A stretch of 10,274 nt of DNA from an uncultured Anaerosacchariphilus sp. (GTDB lineage Bacteria > Bacillota > Clostridia > Lachnospirales > Lachnospiraceae): contig CAKROP010000049.1 of the NCBI GenBank assembly GCA_934373375.1, positions 1 to 10,274 on the forward strand, written 5' to 3'. Positions 1 to 5,712 of the stretch are shown piece after piece. The translations under genes were made by a program, and so were the position numbers. Positions within the stretch are counted from its first letter, which is position 1, and each line of letters begins with the position of its first letter. The notes below the pieces were generated by a model. The model was not told where the DNA came from. It did no database searches and worked only from the letters and a program-made list of their open reading frames with translations.

Positions 1-597
1 GAAGAGGAGCAGTATTACTTGCAGAGGCTGAAAGAGGGCGATGGGCAGGCGCGCGATATTCTGGTGGAGCGCAATCTCCGCCTGGTGGCGCATATTGTAA
101 AAAAATACCAGGGTACAGGGGAAGAAACGGAGGATTTGATATCCATCGGAACCATCGGGCTTATCAAGGCTGTGACGACCTTCGACAGCGGGAAGGGGTC
201 AAGGCTTGCAACCTATGCGGCCCGGTGTGTGGAGAATGAGCTCCTTATGCACTTCCGCTCCAAAAAGAAAACCGCCCGGGAAACTTCCTATTATGATCCC
301 ATCGGCACGGACAAAGAAGGAAATGAAATTCATCTGCTGGACATCATGGAGAGCGGCGAGCGGGACGCGTTTTCCAGGGTCTGTCTGAAGGAGGACAGCC
401 GGAAGCTTTACGTCTTGTTGGGAGAAATTCTGACAGAACGGGAACGGACGGTGCTGGTCATGCGCTACGGCCTTTATAATGGGCGGGAATACACCCAGCG
501 TGAGGTGGCGGCGAAGCTTGGAATCTCCCGCTCCTATATCAGCCGGATAGAAAAAAATGCGCTTTTGAAGCTGCGGGAATATTTTCCTGAGGAATGA
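1..597 (+). CDS. sigK: RNA polymerase sporulation sigma factor SigK, 5'-truncated by window edge
   Basis: Sigma-70 family factor; SigK directs late mother-cell transcription (spore coat and maturation genes) in sporulating Firmicutes. The reading frame is open from base 1, so the true start lies upstream; 198 residues are visible. By comparison with recalled Bacillus SigK, roughly 35 N-terminal residues, including any pro-sequence, are missing. Region 2 is visible as NLRLVAHIVKKY, then EDLISIGTIGLIKAV and LATYAARCVENE (core binding and -10 recognition). The stretch DPIGTDKEGNEI is a SigK hallmark that separates it from SigE. Region 4.2 carries the helix-turn-helix TQREVAAKLGISRSYISRIE near the C terminus. 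The frame is uninterrupted, so no skin-type element splits this part. No terminator follows; the next gene has its own promoter just after the stop. Identity as SigK is confident; a SigK-like paralogue is the main alternative. Confidence 0.93.
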   Translation, partial: EEEQYYLQRLKEGDGQARDILVERNLRLVAHIVKKYQGTGEETEDLISIGTIGLIKAVTTFDSGKGSRLATYAARCVENELLMHFRSKKKTARETSYYDPIGTDKEGNEIHLLDIMESGERDAFSRVCLKEDSRKLYVLLGEILTERERTVLVMRYGLYNGREYTQREVAAKLGISRSYISRIEKNALLKLREYFPEE

Positions 598-598
598 C

Positions 599-628
599 TT
601 GATTTGTCAAAGATGTCCAGCTTATAAT
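599..628 (+). promoter_or_regulatory. Probable sigma-A-type promoter for the LytTR regulator
   Basis: A -35-like TTGATT (599-604) and a perfect -10 TATAAT (623-628) are separated by 18 bases. Transcription would start near 635, giving a leader of about 40 bases before the ATG at 675. The small dyad TTGA-tttg-TCAA (599-610) overlaps the -35 box and might be an operator, but it is too short to be convincing. It lies directly after the sigK stop, so the regulator need not depend on sigK transcription. Confidence 0.55.
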
Positions 629-674
629 AGAAGCGACAGTGCGAAAAGAACAAAAGAGGAGAGCAGCGCCGGTT

Positions 675-1409
675 ATGTTGAAGATAGGTTTTTGTGATGA
701 TGATTTATCGATATTGAAGGAGCTTCAGGTCTTACTGGATCATTATCGGGTAGAAAAGAATAGAGAGCTTGCGTATACGGCTTATCAAAGCCCGCTGGAG
801 CTTCTGGCAGATATGGAAAAGGGGCTGCGTTTCGACATCCTGTTTCTAGATGTGCTGATGCCGGGACAGACCGGAATGGAGGCGGCCAGGGAAATCCGGG
901 AATTTGATACGGCGGTTAAGATTATTTTCCTGACTTCCTCAGCGGAATTCGCAGTGGAATCCTATACCGTAGGCGCGTACTTTTATCAGTTGAAGCCCAT
1001 ATGGGCGGAGAGCTTTTGCCGGTTGATGGATTCAGTGATTGCCGAGTGCAAAAAGGCGGAACAGAGGAGCCTGATCATGCGCTGCAAGACCGGAATTACA
1101 CGGATAGAACTGGAAAAACTGATTTGCTGCGAGGTTATGGGCCGGACGCTGTTGTTCTGCATGGAGGATGGCCGGACACTGGAAAGTCAGGGAAAGTTGG
1201 ACGATTTGGCGGGACAGCTGGCCATATATGAGAATTTTCTGCGGCCACACCGCTCCTATCTGATCAATATGGATTATATCCGGACCCTTTCATCGAAAAG
1301 TATTGTTATGCAGAATCAGGAAGAAATTCCCATCCCCCATGGAAAATATTCCGATATCAAAACCCGGTACCTGGAATATGCCTTTGAGCGGCAGGGAATT
1401 GTGGTATAA
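675..1409 (+). CDS. LytTR-family DNA-binding response regulator (orphan)
   Basis: Two-component response regulator of the AgrA/LytR type, 244 residues, cytoplasmic. The receiver domain (about 1-120) shows the acidic triad DDD at 8-10, phospho-acceptor Asp59 in FLDVLMPG, Thr87 in FLTSS and Lys107 in QLKP. The LytTR DNA-binding domain (about 135-240) shows the typical FLRPHRSYLINMDYI core and a C-terminal PHGKYSDIKTRYLEY segment. These regulators usually bind paired direct repeats upstream of targets. ATG 675 is chosen: GAGGAG at 656-661 lies about 13 bases upstream, slightly long. An in-frame GTG at 639 would add 12 basic residues and fall only a few bases after the predicted transcription start, so it is unlikely. 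No sensor histidine kinase is adjacent, so the partner is unknown. A strong terminator follows, making it monocistronic in this direction. Confidence 0.9.
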   Translation: MLKIGFCDDDLSILKELQVLLDHYRVEKNRELAYTAYQSPLELLADMEKGLRFDILFLDVLMPGQTGMEAAREIREFDTAVKIIFLTSSAEFAVESYTVGAYFYQLKPIWAESFCRLMDSVIAECKKAEQRSLIMRCKTGITRIELEKLICCEVMGRTLLFCMEDGRTLESQGKLDDLAGQLAIYENFLRPHRSYLINMDYIRTLSSKSIVMQNQEEIPIPHGKYSDIKTRYLEYAFERQGIVV

Positions 1410-1437
1410 AAGTCTTAGGAAGATTGAATGCAGATTT

Positions 1438-1468
1438 GGGGCGATTCATGTCGAATCGCTCCTTTTTT
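1438..1468 (+). terminator. Rho-independent terminator after the LytTR regulator
   Basis: Perfect 7-bp arms GCGATTC (1441-1447) and GAATCGC (1453-1459) enclose a 5-base loop. The stem extends outward through one G-T wobble and two G-C pairs (1438-1440 with 1460-1462) and is followed directly by six T (1463-1468). This is a classical intrinsic terminator for + strand transcripts. Confidence 0.85.
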
Positions 1469-1492
1469 ATGGAAAATCCGGTATCCTACAAT
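1464..1492 (+). promoter_or_regulatory. Weak candidate promoter for the acidic lipoprotein
   Basis: A good -10-like TACAAT (1487-1492) sits 17 bases after TTTTTA (1464-1469), which overlaps the T tract of the previous terminator and matches only half of the -35 consensus. It is the best candidate in the short gap between the terminator and the lipoprotein start, where some promoter is expected. Confidence 0.25.
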
Positions 1493-1538
1493 CAGAAAGC
1501 GGCGGGGCCGTAAAAAAGAGGATAAAGGAGAATTTATT

Positions 1539-2105
1539 ATGAAGAAGAAAGTGTTAGCAATGATTTTAGGTACCATGTTGGTTCTGTCTCTGGCAGCCTG
1601 CGGAGGTTCTGACGATGCGACAGAGACTGATGCAACAGCGACTGAGGAGACTGCAGATACCGAAGAGGCGACAGAGGATACCGAGGAAGCTGCAGATGAG
1701 ACTGCAGCAGAGGATGTGGAATTCGCAGAAGGCGATGACGGCCCCCTGTGGAGCATTGATATGATGACTGAGCCGGTAGATGTGGCAGATACCACCTGGA
1801 GCTTTACAGGAGGCTGCATTGACGGCGAGGAACTGACGGACGAGGAAATCGCAGAATCTCTGGAGCAGTACGGCGGACAGCTTGATTTTGTGTTCAATGC
1901 GGATGGTACCGCAAAAATGGTACAGGGTGGCGGAGAAATAGACGGCACCTATGAGGCAGACAGCACCGGATACGGCGTATACTTTGATAACAATGGCAGT
2001 GAGCTGAAGTATTATTGCGCATTTGCTCAGCAGGATGACGGCAGCGTTGTCATGATTGCCCTTTCTGATACAACCGGTTACAACGGACTGTATTTCATGC
2101 AGTAA
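1539..2105 (+). CDS. Small secreted lipoprotein with acidic tether, unknown function
   Basis: 188-residue predicted lipoprotein exported by Sec and lipid-anchored on the outer face of the membrane. The signal peptide has KKK at 2-4, a hydrophobic core, and a lipobox LAAC with the lipidated Cys21. Residues 25-64 are almost only Asp, Glu, Thr and Ala, a low-complexity flexible tether holding the folded part away from the membrane. The C-terminal part (about 69-188) starts with PLWSIDMM and is beta-rich in appearance (TWSFTGG, FNADGTAKMV, YGVYFDNNG, LYFMQ), a pattern seen in lipocalin-like small lipoproteins of Clostridia; I cannot assign a family firmly. Start ATG 1539 is fixed by AAAGGAG at 1524-1530 with an 8-base gap; upstream in-frame codons would run through the terminator. 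It stands alone between two terminators. Ligand and role are unknown. Confidence 0.85.
   Translation: MKKKVLAMILGTMLVLSLAACGGSDDATETDATATEETADTEEATEDTEEAADETAAEDVEFAEGDDGPLWSIDMMTEPVDVADTTWSFTGGCIDGEELTDEEIAESLEQYGGQLDFVFNADGTAKMVQGGGEIDGTYEADSTGYGVYFDNNGSELKYYCAFAQQDDGSVVMIALSDTTGYNGLYFMQ
1611..1730 (+). repeat. Low-complexity Asp/Glu/Thr/Ala coding region with imperfect 21-base repeat
   Basis: This segment encodes residues 25-64 of the lipoprotein. Within it GATACCGAAGAGGC (1656-1669) recurs as GATACCGAGGAAGC (1677-1690), a 21-base period encoding DTEEATE then DTEEAAD. Wobble positions differ, so the protein pattern, not just recent DNA slippage, has been kept. Confidence 0.7.
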
Positions 2106-2118
2106 AACAGAAATCCGA

Positions 2119-2154
2119 ACGGCGGATGCGGCATGGTCCGCATCCGCCGTTTTT
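2119..2154 (+). terminator. Strong rho-independent terminator after the acidic lipoprotein
   Basis: A perfect 13-bp GC-rich stem, arms 2119-2131 and 2138-2150, closes a 6-base loop (CATGGT) and runs into five T (2150-2154). It begins 13 bases after the lipoprotein stop. The ATG within the loop (2133) is in frame with the next gene but is part of this hairpin rather than a start. Confidence 0.9.
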
Positions 2155-2192
2155 ATGGACTGGCCACTTGGAAAAGCAAGGTAACGGGAACT

Positions 2193-2711
2193 ATGAAAAC
2201 AGGAATAATAGTGGGTTTGCTGCTGATACTGCTGGTGGGCTGGATAATCTCAGCACAGCGCAGACTGACGGCAATGGATGAAAATATAAAAAATGCCATG
2301 GGCCAGATCGGAGTGCAGTTATTCTCCCGTTATGAGGCAGCGATTGCCTTACTGGAGCTGTTGCAGCCGCATGCAGAAGAACTGCGGAAGACGGAGAGAT
2401 GGCTTCGGGAAAAACGGCGCACTGTGACGGCGGAGACGGAGCCTGCTGACGCAGCCGAACAGGGCGCTTTGCTTTCGGAAGCACAGCGGATTTTGTTGGA
2501 GGCAGTGGAGCACTGCCCGGCTGTGCAGGAAAATAAAAACTGTCGAAATTATCTGAACGCATTGGATAGCTATGGAAAAATGCTTCAGACCAGCACATTG
2601 ATTTACAATGATACGGTATCGAAATTTAATCAGAGTATAAGGCCGTTTCCGATGAATGTGGCGGCCAGATTGTTGCATTTTCAGAAAAAAACGTATCTGG
2701 AAATGAGATAA
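2193..2711 (+). CDS. LemA-family membrane protein
   Basis: 172 residues, N-terminal membrane anchor (about 4-20, GIIVGLLLILLVGWIIS) followed by a helical domain expected outside the membrane. It fits the LemA family: an early segment MDENIKNAMGQIGVQL followed by SRYEAAIALLELL in place of the usual RRxDLIPNLV, and a well-kept C-terminal signature, SYGKMLQTSTLIYNDTVSKF followed by NQSIRPFPMN. LemA proteins are widespread and of unclear biochemical role; some are linked to envelope stress or to neighbouring proteases. ATG 2193 is chosen because it begins the signal-anchor; its ribosome site is weak (AAGG 2178-2181). An upstream in-frame ATG at 2133 lies in the terminator loop. The zinc-ribbon gene starts 13 bases downstream, so these are co-transcribed. 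The middle region (about 60-110) is divergent. Family call is good; function unknown. Confidence 0.78.
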   Translation: MKTGIIVGLLLILLVGWIISAQRRLTAMDENIKNAMGQIGVQLFSRYEAAIALLELLQPHAEELRKTERWLREKRRTVTAETEPADAAEQGALLSEAQRILLEAVEHCPAVQENKNCRNYLNALDSYGKMLQTSTLIYNDTVSKFNQSIRPFPMNVAARLLHFQKKTYLEMR

Positions 2712-2724
2712 CAGGAGGAATATT

Positions 2725-3543
2725 ATGGGATTATTCAGCAACCACAAAAAAGTGTGCCCCATCTGCGGCAATCCGACCCCACGTCTGCTTCCGACGAAAA
2801 TCGAGGATATGCCCATCTGTAAGGAATGCGATAAGAAAATTGATCTGCCGGACGGCGCAGTAAATGAAATGAATCTGGAGCGGTTTCGGCAATATCTGAC
2901 GTTCTACGATCAGAATCAGACGCTGCGGGACACCTTCAATGAGACCTGGCGTTACGATTTCGGCTTCGGCGGCGGAAGTCTGCTTCTGGATACAGATCAC
3001 CGGCTGCTGCGTCTGCGGGATGACGAGCGGGCGTTGGTATTCGAAGCGTCGGCAATCAAGTCCTTTACCATTAAGGAGGACAGCACCGCTATCTATGCCA
3101 GTGGAAAGGAAAATCTGAAATGCCATGAGAGCGACGCGCCGGACAGAGTACGCGCTATGTCGAATTTGATCGAGCAGTTCCAGCTGCAGCGTCAGGAATT
3201 TGAATGGATGCTGCAGCGCCAGGACGCCGCTGAACGCCAGCATACCCGCAGCGGCAGTCCCATGCCCACGGTTATCGGCAATGAACCGAAACGGCTGACA
3301 ACTCTCGATCGTCCCACCTTTGATACCAAAGGGCCGGTCCGCCAGTTCAAGGTAACGCTGAATCTTCAGCACCCCTACTGGAGCAAGATGCAGTGGAAGG
3401 TGGCCGGTCCGTCCTTCGATCGGGACGATCCCAGCGTGGAGGAATATATCGAGAAATACGAAAAGAAGGAAAAGAAGCTTCATACTATGGCGAAGAAGCT
3501 GATGAAAATGATGAATCCGGCGGCAAAGGAGGACTGGGTATGA
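2725..3543 (+). CDS. Zinc-ribbon (DUF4428-like) protein, unknown function
   Basis: 272 residues, no signal peptide or membrane segment, so probably cytoplasmic. The N terminus has a four-cysteine zinc ribbon, Cys11-x2-Cys14 and Cys32-x2-Cys35 (CPICG ... CKEC), of the type named DUF4428 in Clostridia. The middle part (about 75-145) is beta-rich, with [15 protein letters not shown] and [11 protein letters not shown] suggesting a PH-like small domain; that is inference. A Gln-rich helical stretch (about 150-175) follows. The C-terminal third contains [19 protein letters not shown] and ends in a lysine-rich helix ([20 protein letters not shown]). AGGAGG at 2713-2718 with a 6-base gap fixes the start. 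The stop overlaps the start of the C11 peptidase gene (ATGA), so translation of the two is likely coupled. Function is not known; roles in stress sensing or scaffolding are guesses. Confidence 0.78.
   Translation: MGLFSNHKKVCPICGNPTPRLLPTKIEDMPICKECDKKIDLPDGAVNEMNLERFRQYLTFYDQNQTLRDTFNETWRYDFGFGGGSLLLDTDHRLLRLRDDERALVFEASAIKSFTIKEDSTAIYASGKENLKCHESDAPDRVRAMSNLIEQFQLQRQEFEWMLQRQDAAERQHTRSGSPMPTVIGNEPKRLTTLDRPTFDTKGPVRQFKVTLNLQHPYWSKMQWKVAGPSFDRDDPSVEEYIEKYEKKEKKLHTMAKKLMKMMNPAAKEDWV
3525..3532 (+). promoter_or_regulatory. Strong ribosome binding site inside the zinc-ribbon gene, for the C11 peptidase
   Basis: AAAGGAGG lies within the last codons of the zinc-ribbon gene, 7 bases before ATG 3540. 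It fixes the start of the peptidase at the lipoprotein signal peptide instead of an in-frame upstream ATG at 3393, and with the ATGA overlap indicates coupled translation. Confidence 0.8.
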
Positions 3544-5501
3544 AGAAAAAATGGATAGCACTGTTTTTGTCCTGTATCATGGCAGTGTCCCTATGCGCCT
3601 GTGGCGGTGACGAAGAGGAAGCGGCTTCTCCATCTGTAAGTGCAGCTTCCGGCGAAGAAGGAACCTGGTCCATCTACTGGTATCTGTGCGGAAGTGATCT
3701 GGAGTCAGGCGGCGGCTTTGCTACCGGCGATCTGGCAGAACTGATGGAGGTAGAGCTGCCGGAAAATGTAAATGTGGTTATTGAAACCGGCGGCGCCAGT
3801 GAGTGGCAGAACGATGTGGTGGACGCGTCCAAGCTGCAGCGCTGGGTCTATAACAGTGAGGGTCTGAATCTGGTGGACGAGCAGCCATCTGCCAGCATGG
3901 GAGACGCAGAGACTCTGGCGGATTTTTTAAGCTTTGCGAAGACCAATTATCCGGCGGAAAAGACGGCAGTGGTATTCTGGAATCACGGCGGTGGCTCGGT
4001 GTCCGGCGCTTCTTTTGATGAGATTTATGGTTATGATTCGCTAACCCTTGATGAGATGTACGCGGCATTTTCCGGCGTCTGGGATCCTTCGGAAGAGGAG
4101 CGGCCGCTGGAGCTGGTTGGATTTGATACCTGCCTGATGGCGACCGTGGATGTGGCCAACACATTTTCCGATCTGGCACATTACCTGGTGGCTTCCGAGG
4201 AGACAGAGCCAGCCAATGGCTGGTATTATTCTCAGTGGGTAGGAGCCCTGGCGGAAAATCCGGATATGGACGGAGAAGAGCTTGGAAAAATCATTTGCGA
4301 CGCCTATTATGCCGGCTGCGAGGAAGTAGGAACCCAGGATAATACGACGCTTTCTCTGACAGATTTATCCAAGGTAGGCCCGCTTCTTAAGGCTTATGAG
4401 ACCTTTGGCGCGGAAGCGCTGTCCGCGGCCTGCACCGATCCGGCCTTTTTCTCCCAGTTTGCCCGTGCGGCTTCCCAGAGCGAGAATTATGGTGGAAATA
4501 CCAAGGAGCAGGGTTATACGAATATGGTGGATCTGGGCCATATGGCCCGTCAAAGCTCCGGTATGCTTGGATCCGCCCAGAGTGTGCTGGACGCCCTGGA
4601 TGCGTGTGTGCTTTATCAGGTGGGCGGCCAGTACCGCAGCGAGGCGACCGGTCTTTCCTGTTACTATTCCTACAATGGCGATGTTAATGATTTCAACGGT
4701 TACGCAGGCGTAGGAGCAGGTCTTGCTTTCAAATATTTCTATGCTTATGAGCTGACCGGCGAGTTGGATGATTCGGGTATGGAATACATTGCCGATATGG
4801 ATTTCACGGAACTTCCGACCGTGGAAAATCTGCTGAGTGTGGACTGGGACGGCAAAGCGCTGGAAGTGAACGGGGACGGCGTATCCTATCTGACCCTGGG
4901 ACCGGAGGCCAATGATATCCTGGCGGGCATAGGCTTCTCTCTCTATTATGTGGATGAGGAAAATGACATGATGCTGCTTCTGGGTACGGATAACGATATG
5001 GAAGCAGATTGGGACAACGGTATCTTTTATGACAATTTCCGCGATGTCTGGGGAAGCATCGACGGCAATCTGGCTTATATGGAGTTAAGCTATGAGAGTG
5101 AAGATTACAATCTGTATGCCGTACCGGTTCTGCTGAATGGTGAGGCTTATAACCTTCAGGTAGTATACGATTTTAATACCGAGGAGTGGAGTATCCTGGG
5201 CGCGCGCCAGGGTATCGACGACAGCGGCATGGCTGACAAGGAGCTGCGCCTGCTGGAAGAGGGTGATGAACTGACCACCATCTGGTATATGGCCAGCGCC
5301 AGCGGCGAGGATGAATTCGAGGCATATACAGCGGATACCTTCACGGTGACGGCGGACACAGCCTTTGGTGAAATGGAACTGCCGGACGGCTCTTATTCCA
5401 TGGTTTATGAGATGCGTGATGCCATGGACAATTACGCGTACTCTGACGCGGTTTTCTTTGACTGTGCAGGGGGCGAAATTACGACAACCGTATACGAATA
5501 A
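3540..5501 (+). CDS. Clostripain-family (peptidase C11) cysteine protease lipoprotein
   Basis: 653-residue surface lipoprotein. Signal peptide [20 protein letters not shown] is followed by lipidated Cys21 and a short acidic linker. The C11 caspase-like domain (about 41-420) begins [15 protein letters not shown]. Catalytic His149 lies in [10 protein letters not shown] and Cys198 in VGFDTCLMA. Asp196, two residues before the Cys, corresponds to the S1 aspartate that gives C11 enzymes Arg/Lys specificity. The C-terminal part (about 435-653) is acidic and beta-rich (for example [20 protein letters not shown]), possibly one or two beta-sandwich modules. Between His149 and Cys198 the only basic residue is Arg188, followed by Pro, so the self-cleavage seen in characterised C11 enzymes may not occur. 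It overlaps the upstream gene by 4 bases. Predicted role: surface proteolysis of Arg/Lys sites; the substrate is unknown. Confidence 0.9.
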   Translation: MKKKWIALFLSCIMAVSLCACGGDEEEAASPSVSAASGEEGTWSIYWYLCGSDLESGGGFATGDLAELMEVELPENVNVVIETGGASEWQNDVVDASKLQRWVYNSEGLNLVDEQPSASMGDAETLADFLSFAKTNYPAEKTAVVFWNHGGGSVSGASFDEIYGYDSLTLDEMYAAFSGVWDPSEEERPLELVGFDTCLMATVDVANTFSDLAHYLVASEETEPANGWYYSQWVGALAENPDMDGEELGKIICDAYYAGCEEVGTQDNTTLSLTDLSKVGPLLKAYETFGAEALSAACTDPAFFSQFARAASQSENYGGNTKEQGYTNMVDLGHMARQSSGMLGSAQSVLDALDACVLYQVGGQYRSEATGLSCYYSYNGDVNDFNGYAGVGAGLAFKYFYAYELTGELDDSGMEYIADMDFTELPTVENLLSVDWDGKALEVNGDGVSYLTLGPEANDILAGIGFSLYYVDEENDMMLLLGTDNDMEADWDNGIFYDNFRDVWGSIDGNLAYMELSYESEDYNLYAVPVLLNGEAYNLQVVYDFNTEEWSILGARQGIDDSGMADKELRLLEEGDELTTIWYMASASGEDEFEAYTADTFTVTADTAFGEMELPDGSYSMVYEMRDAMDNYAYSDAVFFDCAGGEITTTVYE

Positions 5502-5511
5502 GCAGAGAGAA

Positions 5512-5544
5512 GGGCGGCGGCGCGGCAGCGCAGCCGTTCCTTTT
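5512..5544 (+). terminator. Imperfect terminator hairpin after the C11 peptidase gene
   Basis: CGGC (5515-5518) pairs with GCCG (5533-5536) and GCGC (5520-5523) with GCGC (5528-5531), with one G/A mismatch and a GGCA loop. Outer G-T and G-C pairs may extend it to 5512-5539, and TTTT follows at 5541-5544. The stem is GC-rich but imperfect and the T tract is short, so efficiency is uncertain. It is the only plausible terminator in this gap. Confidence 0.45.
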
Positions 5545-5700
5545 GCGTGAAGCAGGTTGTGAACATTGCCGAAAAAAATAAAAAAAGAATAAAAGAGCAG
5601 ATTTTTTTTCGAAAATGCGATATGCTCTTCTCAGATTGTTCCGGAAGTCTCCGGGGTTTCCATATATTACAGAAGAAAAAGAGAATAAAGGGGAAGAAGT
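5545..5700 (+). promoter_or_regulatory. A-rich upstream region of comM with inverted repeat and weak promoter signals
   Basis: This gap holds no gene. It contains an A-rich run (5571-5595, A tracts that would favour bending or act as an UP element), an inverted repeat AAGAGCA (5593-5599) / TGCTCTT (5623-5629) around an inner palindrome TTTTCGAAAA (5606-5615), and the palindrome TTCCGGAA (5639-5646). A -10-like TATATT lies at 5663-5668, but no good -35 sits 16-18 bases upstream. The comM-dprA-topA operon promoter probably lies here; the exact site cannot be fixed. Confidence 0.4.
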
Positions 5701-5705
5701 GGAGG
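5701..5705 (+). promoter_or_regulatory. Ribosome binding site for comM that supports a TTG start
   Basis: GGAGG lies 7 bases before TTG 5713. No ATG or GTG occurs near the expected N terminus, and the protein from this TTG begins FCKVLSAAIGGVE, matching the usual family beginning. Confidence 0.75.
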
Positions 5706-5712
5706 AAATCTT

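Noticed and set aside
19..21. TTG at 19 as the start of the sigma factor
   Set aside because: The frame is open to base 1 and the six codons before it (EEEQYY) align with the SigK N-terminal region, so this is an internal Leu codon.
639..674. GTG at 639 as the start of the LytTR regulator
   Set aside because: It would add 12 basic residues absent from the family, and it lies only a few bases after the predicted transcription start, with no ribosome site.
2047..2074. TTGTCA-16-TACAAC as a promoter for the LemA operon
   Set aside because: It lies inside the lipoprotein coding region and upstream of the strong terminator, so transcripts from it would mostly stop before the LemA gene.
2133..2192. 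ATG at 2133 as the start of the LemA gene
   Set aside because: It sits in the loop of the 2119-2154 terminator and would add a basic segment in front of the membrane anchor; ATG 2193 begins the anchor directly.
2731..3561. Open frame of 276 codons on the minus strand
   Set aside because: It mirrors the zinc-ribbon gene, which has a strong ribosome site, zinc-ribbon cysteines and operon spacing; the antisense product shows no family features.
5602..5616. CodY-box-like sequence TTTTTTCGAAAAT upstream of comM
   Set aside because: The CodY consensus needs a central A/T between TTTTC and GAAAA; here that base is missing, so the match to the 15-base box fails. Kept only as a palindrome.
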